A stretch of 64,000 bases of DNA from Anas platyrhynchos. Its lineage: Eukaryota > Chordata > Aves > Anseriformes > Anatidae. The notes under the pieces were generated by a model. That model searched no databases. It had not been told where the DNA came from and saw only the letters and a program-made list of their open reading frames with translations. Every line of letters starts with the position of its first letter. Positions within the stretch are counted from its first letter, which is position 1. The translations under genes and the position numbers were made by a program. Below are positions 1-11,618 of this stretch, piece by piece. The stretch covers positions 143,738,001-143,802,000 of the forward strand of contig NC_092588.1 in assembly GCF_047663525.1 (NCBI RefSeq). Reading direction: 5' to 3'.

Positions 1-3000
1 GACCTGTCTGAGTGCCAATTACGTGTCCTTTTACAACACTGGGCCTCTGCCTGAACACATCATTTAGGAGAAAAATGTGTTGTAAAAAGGTATTCTTTCA
101 AAAGAATGCTGTAAAAAAATGATTGTTAGTATTGGTCTCACTCATTTAATCTTCAGCCTCTCCCTGCTCTTCCCCCATCCTGGGATAAAAAAGCTCTGGG
201 TGCCCTGTGCTGCATGTGCAGTCCTGTAGAGCTGGGGAATAGGCCCAAATACACATAAATCTGAGCTGTGTAAGGTCTCTAGCTGGGAAAAGGGCTTACA
301 AAAATCCCAGAAAGATGACCGCCCATAAAACAAATGCCGGACAGCATTATTTGGAGGGCAGGGACCCCGCATACGGCAGGGTTTACAGAAGAGGAGCTGG
401 CTTGGCAGGCAGAGCAGCCCCCAGCCCGGGCTCGTGCCCCAAGTCGTGTCCCCTTCGGTGGCTGCTACCAGAAGTAGAGCTTGGCCCGGGCTATGTTATT
501 TGGTCAATAACAACTAAAGACTGGCTGGAGATGGGGGGGTCCAGCCACTAAAACATGAATGTCTGGATATTGTCTCTTTGCTAAAGTTACAATTTACACA
601 TGAATTTATTTACACACTCCATGTGTGGAACCACGGCCTGCTCTGGAGCCTGGGGGACTGCTGTGGATTGGCATTGGAGCTCTCCAGTGGAAGAAGGTGA
701 GGATGATGTGCTCATGAAGCTCGTAAATGCATGTAGGAAGTAACCACGGCTGTTGCAAAGGAAGCTGAACTTATCTCAGCATGAAGGGGACCCGAGGGTG
801 GCCTTTGTTTTAGATAAATAGCTCTATCAGTTGAGTGGGTCAACTAGTTATGTAAATGTCTTCCCTAAAACAATCAATAGGGAGTGTTATCTTCCTGAGC
901 CAGCCACGCCAGCGTGGGGGATGTGTGTTTGTGGCTCATAGAGTCTAAAAATCAAGCAAGCAACCAAATGAACTGTGAAGAGAGCAGTGGGCTTGAGCTG
1001 GGTTCAACCAGTGGTGGAAATCACCTTTGTCTTGCAATCCAGCTGAACCTTGCAATTGTTGTATTGTGTGTGCACTGAGATTTCGGTATCTTGCTGTATC
1101 ACTCTGGTACATCATACTCCCACGCAATGTCAAATACCCACAGATAAGTAAATTTGATATTAAATATTAAACCCTTCTCCTCTGGACTATCCAAAAGAAG
1201 TTAGTGAGAGGGTATAAGGCTCTGATAACCTCATGCCTTGCCCTCACCAGTAAACAGTCTAAGGAATTGACTTCCTAAGCCCTTCGGAGCACATTTCTCT
1301 TGCCAATAAAGTTGGTTTTCTGTTCTCTGTGGAGGTTCTCACACTTGCTTGTCATGGTAGTTTCCTCTGTCTCCCTACAGTTTCTCAAACTGTGCATGAC
1401 CGAGAGAACTGATACAAAACCACAGCTTCTCTGCAAACTTCCCCAAGTATCTCCCAAGAAAACATCTTACCTGTAGAAAATCTCTCTCCTGCGTGTCCAT
1501 AAGTTCTGCCCAGGCTCTTCTCCCCGATTTTCTTATCCCTCAAGTCACTCACACTCAGGTATAGAGGCTGAGATGAGCAGAAAAGCTGATTGTTTATCAT
1601 TTGTCAATGTTCTGTAGAGCAGAAGAGGGAAGGCTGAGCCCTTGCTCTTGAACAGAAGTAGGCAAAATGATTCAAAGCATGCTCATGCTTTTTACAGTTT
1701 TGTAATTACATTACATAGTGTAAAGATCTTATAATGTATTATTATAAAACTATAATAGTATCTTTGAGTATTTTATTAATATACATAATGGCACGTTTTT
1801 ATATTTAAATGCGTATGTTTTTTCTTTTCTAGCCAGCTAGTAGAAACACTGGACAAGAACCCAGAAGCCCTAAAAAAAAAAAAGTTGAAATATATCAAAT
1901 GTACCAAATGGAAGTGCTTTCTTTTGTGGTACAGACATATTTACAAGAAATCATTTCACACGTACAGTTATGCTGCTGATAGACATAGTTTTCTTTTGCT
2001 GACACTGTATTCCTAAGCCTGCGGAAGCTGTTTCTTTCCTTACAAGCCATGTTTTAATAACACTTCAAGCAATTTAAAAATCTGCACTGCAAGCACAGTC
2101 AAGGGGTGTAGAACAGAGCAGAAATTAGGACAAGAAGAAGGCAGCCAAGTCTGGGGCTCGCACAGATGTTTCTGTGCATAGGTACTGTTATGATTAAGAG
2201 GTATCCCGTTTGGTAAAGGAGCTGCGAGGCAAGGCTCAAAGGTTGCACATTCCCATGTATGGGAGAAAATGCACATTTGTTAACACAAAGAAGCAATCTC
2301 CACTGAGCTCCAGACACATATTGCCCGGGCTGCTAGTTTCAGCTGTCACCTTTTAAAACAAGGTGTCTTGCCATAGGGTTTTTGTACGCGAATTCATGAC
2401 AAAGCCTGAGGTACCTGCTCCACTCTGACCTTCTTGGTATCCTGCTAGCCTGGGGCCACCTTTGCCCTTTCTTAAATGACTCCCAAAGCCCAAGTTTGCA
2501 GCAACCTCTTTTCAGCCAGGGATAATGAGATGCTTTCTGACCTCTCGGGGTCATTTCTTAGCATCATCACAACCCTTCCTTCCCTCCCCCCACAGCTTCC
2601 AAACACTGAGCCGAGAGTTCATCTTTTTATACACATTTCAATTGCAAACACAGATCAACAAAAACAATGAGGCTAAAAGAGATCCCTCTCAGAAGGAGGT
2701 GGTGGGAGAGATGGGGGGCTCCTGGGTTTGGGACATTTATGGTTCTTAGGACTCCAGCAGGTTCAGATGTTACAAATTGTTGGGACTGGACATCTTTTAT
2801 AGACCCGAATAAATATAGCCAGCATAATGGTCCAGTGGTTCTGAGATAGTCGGCAATTAATGGCTCTCCAGAGGAAAGCCTGTGGCTAATTGGTTTATAA
2901 AACTGAAAAAACTGGAAGCAATGTCAAATAGCAGATCAGGATCAGGATGCAAAGTGCACCCATAAAAATAGATTTTAATTACTACCAGCAAGCAACAAGA

Positions 3001-6000
3001 AGATTGTAAATAAGATGGCAGCAAGAAAGGAGCGAGACCGTTTGTGTTACCTGTGTGCTGTAGAAAGGCTAAATCCTCCAAATTCATTTCCACATGTTCA
3101 GTCTGTAGGATGTCCTGGCATCTGCTTGGACCTATTTGCAGGATACCCCATGAAATAATTATGTGCTTCAGGTCCATAGAGAATACTGGCATTGGAGGCA
3201 GTACAAATTCTGAGGAAAAATGTCTTTTATTCATCAGGGCTTGGCTTGTTAGTGTGACTGGGCCAGATGGTAAATACCAGCTTGTAATACAGCATAATGC
3301 AGTTTGCTGCAGAAAAAAATGTACCATAATTTAATATAAGGGCAAGGAACCAATCACCCAGAGCAATGAGCAGGGAAGGGATTGAGGGTATTATGGAAAA
3401 ATCATTGAAACCATGAGACCAGCACACAGCTGCAGTAATAAAGTCTGCCATAAAGTAGAAGGGACTGGGAGAGAGCAGGACTTAGTGCGGACAGCATTAG
3501 AGCCCATCTGCTCTAAACCCCACACTAAGTAGGGGGGCTGTTAATGGCTCAGGGGTGCAGAGGGCAGCTCAGGGAGAGGGCATCTGTTTTACTGGCAAGT
3601 TTGTGGGGAAGATGTGACTTATATGTAGGCTCCATCCATGGATGCTCTCCTATAGCATGGAGACGCAGAGCTGAACCCAGGTTTGTAATGGTCAGGTCTT
3701 CAAGTCCTCAAACAGACAAAATTCCTTGTATTTTACAGACGTTTTCTGTTGTTTGTTTAGCTTCAGGTAAGGTGCAAGTAGATATTTTGCAATTTGTGTG
3801 ACCAGCCTTCAACTCTGGACAATGCCATGTGCTGTGTGAGCATCGCACAGAGGCACATCAGGTAGCCAGCACCCACAAAAGCTCCTCACTATCTTTTCCT
3901 GAAACTTACCTGCCCCCAACAAACCTTTCCATAGAAAACATCCTTCCTCAAATTTCACAAAATCTGCACTGTGCCACGCTAGATTTCTCCAGAGAAGTGT
4001 GGGAAATCTTCTGAGTTATTTAATAACGTGATTCTGAAATTCTTGGCAAAGATTTTTCTCAAGCAATCCTGATTTTCTGATTCAAAAAATCCACTTTAGA
4101 TATGAAAGTCAAGCTGAGGTTCCCCTACTCGTGTCACTTTCCCAGCCCCAAACAAGCTGCAGAGCAGACTACACCGCATTACCCCTGCGTGATGCATGCC
4201 GCTGTACTCCAGCTCGCTGCTCCAGGGGCCTTCTTTGTCTTCCGTGGGATTGCAGAGTGATGAATGAGCACAGAATCCAACCGAGCAGGTATTAATGAAG
4301 TTTAATACTGTCTTTGGCCAGCCACATTGACCACCGCTTGATAGCTGAAGAAACTATTACATTCCACAAGAAACCATATAATTAAACCTACAGAAACCTC
4401 CACATCAAACGCAAGTATGTGTCACTGCCCAAGATGAAAGTACACATGGGGCATGGAAAGGGGGAGAGCTTTTACTGCCTATCCTTTTACAAAGGCTTGT
4501 GTGTTTGAGAAAGAGGCAGAGCAGCCAAGGGGAGCTAGCAGAGAAAATGGAAAGAAACACTTGAAACAAAAACACCCCATTAAAACTTGTGCAAGAAATA
4601 AAGGGTATCTGACTGGGTGAGGGATGTAAGAAAAGAGATTATCTCCCTTAGTCTGTTCTTTCTTGTGATTTGCGATCAGTGCATACCCTTAGTGAATTAA
4701 CAGCGGTGTATCAAAAGAAACACCTTCCTCATCACCATTTTTTCCTTTTAAAGGAAATAGGCCACAGTTCTTTCATTTCACTAAAAGCTTAGGGTCAAAA
4801 TGGAAGAGTGGTACTGCTGCTGGCTGAGATGAGACAGTACAACTCAACCTCTGCACCATCAACACAAAAAAGGAGCACATGAAATAAATTCTTGCCCTTG
4901 AAGTCAGTAGAGCTGATTCTGATTTCACACATGGAATATATCTGCAAAGGAAGCAGATGCCAATTTTATACAGTCACTCTTTAGAGTAAAACCACACTTT
5001 AAATAATGAGGGAGTGGGGAAGTGCACCAAAGATTGGAATGAAACTGCTTGTTACCATGCATAAAGGCTGGCAGCGCTCTGGATGCCTTCAGATCTGAAT
5101 CTGGGAGATTTTCTCGTAAATAAGTTAAGTGAGTGCAATGGAGCCGTGCGCGCATTAACTCACTTCTCGTAAACAGAGAGGGGAACAGGAGGCATCCCTA
5201 ACCTCACTCTCCTGGACCAGTTACCAAAGTCCATGTTCTGGTTGTGTGTTAACAGCACAATCTTTGAGCTACTCTTGGCCAAAATCCTCATCTTTGCCAA
5301 CGTGCTCAGCGTGAAGCCTGGTAACGTGAGGCCTGCTGCACTCCCTGCAGCCCAAGGCCTCTTGATGACCCCCAGAAGGGCCGGCCAGGAGTGGCCATAG
5401 CAGTGTCTACCCAAAATGAAAAGGACAACACCACTGTCCTCAAACGGCTTCAGAGCATGGCTTTCCATGTGCTGAAAAGTGGGGCCTGCTTGTCCCAGTT
5501 TGCCCAGCAATGTGGTTTCCCTGTTTATTTTCACTGCAGGCTTGGTCGCTGCCAGGGTTCCAGCATTGAGCTGAATCTCTGTTTTCACCAGCACTGTGCT
5601 CTGTCCCCATGTGTACCAGAAATTATGACTGAAACTGTGAGCCAAACTGGACGCAAAAAACCTAAATGGAGACACTCCGAGCTAGAAATACAGCCCTAAT
5701 TTATGCTCAGTTGCAGCTGCCCTGAGTTTATTATTACTGTTGCCCTGAAATAATAGGATGTGAGACAGTGTAAGCAACCTCTTTCCCTGTGATTTTGTGA
5801 TGACCGCAAGATAATACTTCTGTTGTTACATTTTTATGTTATGTTCCACCAGTGACTTGCCCTAAAGTAATGAAGCAATAACAACAACATTTAAGGAAGT
5901 GTAAAATATGGTTTGTTTTTAAACTGTATTTCAATAAAATTATGTGGCATTTCCCATGCGGATTTCTTCTGTCTCCCCCTTCTACAGATAATTTCAAAAA

Positions 6001-9000
6001 TAGTTGTTATTATTCCTGTTCAGAATGATCATTTTTAAACACCCATATTTCCAGCAAAATAGGAACTCCAAGGTTTTGAGGGTTCATCTGTGAGAGACAG
6101 CCCATGTTTTGCAGTGAAGTAACATCCCCTCTGTAGCCTTGCTCAAGACCTCCAGGACAGCAAGGAGAATCCATCACAAATCTTTCTTGTCTCTGCATGT
6201 CTTTGTCTGTCCTGTTACCCATAACAGCAGCAGAACCCAAATCCTCTTACAGAGTACATACAGGGCCTACTGGGCCATTGCAGTAGGCAGTGCACAAACC
6301 CAACTGAAATGAGAGTCCCAGGGAATTTTCCAGCCCAGACAGAAAGTACCCTGCTTGCCTGGAGTGCCAGCTGGTAACCCTGATGCCTTGGGCTGCACTT
6401 CATTCCTCTTCTTCCAAAAACACTTTCACTGGGACAGTGCAAATTGCCAATTTTGGCCATGGAGGCACCAAGGAGGCTGACAGTCACTGCCTGTGCTGAA
6501 TTAAAGCTGAGGGCTGTAGTGAGGAGCAGCACCACAGCTGCAAAACCCTCCTTTGGGCTTCCCACCTCATGCTGTCGGAACATACAGTGTGAGTCCTCTC
6601 TCCTCATTAGCTGTGGGAGAAGCCCGTGGGTACCACCATTAAAGCTCATTACAGCTGCCAGAGGCAACACAAGCAGTCTTGTGGTGAGCAGTTAAAGCAG
6701 TTTAGCTCCACTCTGCCTCGAACACATCGTGTCCTGATCAGATATTTTGACAACAATGTGCAGCCAAATGGGATCACTATAGAATCAGCAACTCCTAAGG
6801 GACCTTGTTTTATTTTATCAATGTACTTTTAGGTAATTACCCCCAAACAATTTTAAATGAGGTTAAGAAAAATACCTCCATGCTTTATTTTAACTGCAGC
6901 TGCTAATTTGTAGCAGTTCTCAAAACAAAGGGCCATTGTGTGCCCTAAGAAACTTTGATCTGGCATAGGTGCCTTCCCTAGGAGGCTCCAAGAAGAAGAG
7001 AGGAGTGCAACTCATGCCAGGACAAAACAAAAAGCTATATTCTTAAATGTTCAGCGTTATATCTAGACTGATTTCAGACCATCTGCATTATCCAAGAACA
7101 GATCAAAGCCTGGATGCCTGAGAATATTCCTCCAGTGATGAATGCAGGATGCCAGCGACTCCATGCATCACGCGACAGGTGGTGGAATACCGAGGGATCG
7201 CGTTTCTGGAGCCACTCGTGATGTGCTCCAGGAGGAATTTCACATGCAAAACAGATCAAGCAAAAGTGGTCCTGAGCTCCACTTTGAGGAAACCTCTTGG
7301 TCCTCACCTGGCTGCTGCTGTAGGGCCACTAGGGCCAGGACTTCAGCCTTGGTGCTGGGCTATGGGGCTGCACGGTGCTGTTGGTGCGTCAGGGAGCCTG
7401 GCTCCAGATCAAAGCTGCCAGGGTTCATCTGGGCAAAGCACCTGAGTCAAGAAGCTCCCAGGTACGTTCAGCACGGAGCTTATCTTGGGGCTCTGTGCTG
7501 ACTGATCTGCAAGTTACAACAGTTACGGTAATTAAATTGTTTCTTGTCAGAGAATTATAGATCCCTTTAGGCTCTTGCTGTCAATTATGAGACGGAGAGT
7601 GGTTGCTTTTAATGGAGCCAAGATTGGTAACAGGCTGCCCTCTGAGGAATGTTCCACTCTGGGGGCAGATTTTTTAGGGAAAGTTCAAAACGGAAAGATT
7701 TTCTTTATGTGGAAGAAAAATTCCATTACCATCACATTAAGTATAACAATATACCTATGTATGCATACATTCATGCACATTCATATAAATAAATATGAAA
7801 TATATAGAGAATGCATATGCTTACATATATTTACACTTACTTATATAAGATTTATCCCACATGTTCAGTACAAAAGATACCTCAGGTAGTGTTCTCCACA
7901 TTGCATTTTCTTTAGCTTTCACAGCAGGGAGATGAAAATACAATATTCTTTTTAAAAATTAGCATGTTTCTGAAGGATTGTTTAATTCATCTTTTATGAT
8001 CCATGCAAGTTGCTGGGAATAGGATTCTGTCAGTGTCGTTGTGCTGGGCAGGATGTTAAAGAGCACTGTCATCTCCAATCACGAGCCCAGCACACTGCCC
8101 TGAAAAACAATCTATAAGCATTGTACTGCATAAGAGTAAACCCGGTCTAAGTAGAATTAATGGGATCTTGCCCTGGCATGAATACCTACCTACACCTTCA
8201 ATGTGTGCTGTAAACACAAACACCATCTATTTGCTTTACCTAACTCTTATCAAATAGTTTGCAATCTGCAGTGAAGCTATGACCACTCCATGCTGAAATC
8301 TTGGATGAAGAAATTTTCTTCTCCCGGAAAACATATAAACAAAAGTCTATGCCCTCCTTTATTTTGATGGGACTTCTGCCCTGTAGCTGACCTCCCACAC
8401 TCAGCTGCCATTGGAAAACAAAGTTGGGAAGCAGCTCTAGTGAGTACCTGGACCTGTTTGAGAAGCATTTTTGAACACCACTCATTAGACGTCCTTACCG
8501 TTTGATGACTAGATGTAAGTTTAGGAACCCGGGTTTAAAATCTGTCTTTGGAAATACGTGCTACTTCAGTTAGAAACAAGAAGCTGGTGCCATAAAAATA
8601 AAGGATGTTCACAAGTAAAATAACACCCTTCAATGAAAAGAGGAAAGCACCCTGGCTTCTGGCCAATGGGACTCACTCTGAAGCAATTTCGAGATAATGG
8701 CTCATTCATTAAGAAGTCTTGCTCAACCACAGCAGTGATTTGTGGGAATCAGGATCCCCCCCCTGTGCTGGGGCGAGGGTCTGGGTGTGTTCAGCTGGGG
8801 AACAAGGTGTCTCCACACTGCAACACGCTGCCTGCTACGTGCCTTCAGTCCTCTCCAACCAGGCAGAGCTGGGGGCACAGCTCAGCCTCACTGCATTTGG
8901 GAGAGGTGATGCCCCTTTTAGACAGGCCTAACAAACCCTAAACAACTCTGCTTTTATAATGTAACGGAAACCGAAGTTATTTTCCATGGGATCTGTGCAG

Positions 9001-9341
9001 AACTCATTTTGACTGTGTTTTGCACTGCCTGTGATTTCTTGCTTTGTATTTTTGGATATAAATTCTTCATACCAGGACAATATCCAAGATGCTGATTTAT
9101 TTGTAAAACTTCATACAAATGATTAAATATTAGATAAACACAGTTTTCTCTGAACTGGCTTATAAATAGACGCCTCAGTTACTGCTCTGCATTCCAGGCC
9201 ACAGGGGCATGGATCTCATTAGGCAGCCTTACAAAGCCTATATGGACAGCCTTGTTAGGAAAGGGGATGCCATGGAACTCTTCTTGATTTCACTTGAGCT
9301 GAAGGACTTTTTAACAATGTATTTTTGAGGAATAATTGTTT

Positions 9342-9420
9342 AAAAAAAAAAAAAAGTTTTAAGATGTATTTGAAAGTGAGGGAATATGAAAGAGAGAAAG
9401 CAAGAAAGGAAGAAAGAGGA
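9342..9420. repeat. A14 tract and GA-rich low-complexity stretch
   Basis: A run of 14 A at 9342-9355 is followed, after a short gap, by a purine-rich stretch at about 9372-9420 made of GAAAG and GGAAG steps. This is simple sequence with no sign of a coding or RNA gene. Confidence 0.8.
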
Positions 9421-10044
9421 TTAACAAGTATTCACCTTTTATTACCATATGTAATTGATGAGCAACAAATTTAACAACACAAGCATTACTGAAACAGATT
9501 CTGGGAGCACTACCACGAATATAAGTCACACTCAGGCCTCTTCTGATCCTAGCACAATTAACAAGTAGGAAAACTTCCCTTGACTTAGCAGAAAAGTGGA
9601 AGAAGGAGGCATGGACTTCCCCACTTTTGTGGGTTGCATATACCATCTCAGAAGCTAGGAAGCCTGTCCTTGTCCATAGACTCTTTCAACAGAGTATGAA
9701 CAATTCCTGCTGTTTTGAAATCTTTCTCCTGCTTTTGCACCCAAAAGACCACAGCCCGGCCTGAAGCTCCTTTTTTGAGGAGAGCTGCACAAACAAAGAT
9801 AAGAACAGGCCTAATCTTGTGCCAAAATGATCTGCAGCAACGAACTAGGACATGGTTACAGCCATATTTATTGGCATTCCAGCACTATGACTCACGTGGA
9901 ATTAGCTCTAGAAGTGGAACAATGTGAGCTGAAGAGGTTTACAGTTGAGGGATAAACAGACAAAGGAGATGGATTGAGGATCCAACCTGCAAGAGATCAC
10001 ATTTAGGAGAGAATTGGCATGGTATAACTTCTGAGTTGCTGCGG

Positions 10045-10099
10045 TTTTGTTTTTCTTTCTCTCTTTTTGTTTCTCTCTCTCTCTCTTTTTTTTTTTTTC
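10045..10099. repeat. Pyrimidine tract, (CT)n then T14
   Basis: About 55 nt are almost all C and T on the plus strand, with a (CT)n core ending in a T run. It resembles a long polypyrimidine tract, but no AG acceptor with a plausible exon follows closely, so I call it a simple repeat. Confidence 0.8.
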
Positions 10100-10867
10100 A
10101 ATCCCCCAGCTCTGAAAATGAGGTTTTTAGTCAGTGAAGCCAACTTTAAAGAGCTAACTTTTAAGAGTTAAATGTGTAAAAGCAGTGTACCCTGCGTTTG
10201 TGCAAGATAGATGAGTGAACTTCCCTTTTTAACTTGCCAGTATGTCAAAGTGTTAAACTTTCAGTTTCTAAAATGAAGCAAAAAATGAGGCCATGAATTA
10301 GGTTTCGTCCTAGAGGATTTTATCAGGATTTTAGTCAGAGCCCACCACTGCATTCACAAGATCCTCTAAAATCATGCTCAGATAATCTCTGAGCATGGGA
10401 TCTGCTTGCCTTATTGGTGCAGTTGATTAAAACCCATGTTTTCATGTAAGAAAGCTTCTGGCCCACCTGTTTTATTGTTAGGGTCCATTTAAAGTCTTGG
10501 GAGCAAGACGCTGTGTTTTGAGAGTCCTGCGGTAACTTCCCACATTTCCCTGAGTTTGTATTCCCGGCAAATGTATCCCTCATCTCCTTTCACCTCCTAC
10601 CAGCTGGAAGCTACTGGCAAGTTTGTATAAATGCAGCCCCTGTTTTACACTCTGCCTTAAGCAGCTTGCTTCATTTCTTCAGGTTTCAGCTCATTACGGT
10701 TAGATGGTGCTAGAAACTGGTGTCTTGGTGTGCTGCTAATGGGGCCGAGCACCAGTGAGCTGCTGGTGCAAGTGCAGGAACAGACCTGCAGCATCTGAAA
10801 TCTGGATCAGGCCTTGGAGAAGGTGGCTGTAGGGCTACAGCCCTTGGGTCTATCTGGGTAGGGCAGA

Positions 10868-10895
10868 TAAAAGATCTCAGAGAAGAGATCTTTTA
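10868..10895. repeat. Perfect 11-bp inverted repeat, 6-nt loop
   Basis: The arm TAAAAGATCTC at 10868-10878 is the exact reverse complement of GAGATCTTTTA at 10885-10895, around the loop AGAGAA. No U-tract or host gene gives it an obvious function. It is far too short to be a miRNA precursor by itself. Confidence 0.8.
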
Positions 10896-11590
10896 GTTGT
10901 TACAGGGTAAAGTGCAGCATTAATATAGATGTTGTGAAGAACAGTGCATTAAATGGGATTGTTTTACTTCACTTGATGGTGGGAGCCATGTCACTTCTTG
11001 GAGGTCCCTTTCTTTCCTCTCCATGCACCACCGCTGGGTGTGATCCAGACCAGCTTCCAAGTGGGGGAAGGAAAGGAAACCCACAATTATTGATTTGCTC
11101 TGCCAAAGTTTGAACAGATTCCTTCTAAAATAAATGAAAACTTGTTCAACTGGCCTGGAAAACACAAATGCATGTGAAGTTCTGTACTGCCCTCTGTCAC
11201 TGTCACACTGGGGGTTTGTTACGGAGTGAGACAGATTAGCATTGTCCCAAGCAGCCTGAATTATAAATCCTGAAGCTGTATTACACCAAAAAATATCCCT
11301 AGGTGATGGTAAGAGTTGGTCTCTTTGCTTCACCTAGGCAGGGGACATCAGCCTCCCCAGCTCAGCATCTCATTAATTTTTGAGGGGATTTCTTTCTGAC
11401 TCTGCCCAGTTCCCAGCTGGTGGGTGACACTTCAGGATATGTAATGAAGGAGAAACTGAAGGCAGTTGATCAGAATCTGAGGTAGAGCAAAATTCCCGTC
11501 ACCTTGCATGTAATTTGCAGTCTTTTCCACTCCCAGTCTGGCTGGTGAATTAGTAGGTGATGAAAAATATCCTTCTCACAAAGACATGAT

Positions 11591-11618
11591 CTAGTGGTGG
11601 AAGATCTGCCACCACTAG
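11591..11618. repeat. 28-nt near-perfect palindrome
   Basis: CTAGTGGTGG at 11591-11600 is the exact reverse complement of CCACCACTAG at 11609-11618. The 8-nt centre contains the palindrome AGATCT (11602-11607), so the whole 28 nt is a palindrome except for one pair (11601/11608). I do not recognise it as the end of a known transposon. Confidence 0.8.

Noticed and set aside
5700..5960. 3' UTR-like AT-rich end with AATAAA near 5935
   Set aside because: AATAAA is common by chance in AT-rich DNA, and no exon or open frame with protein character leads into it.
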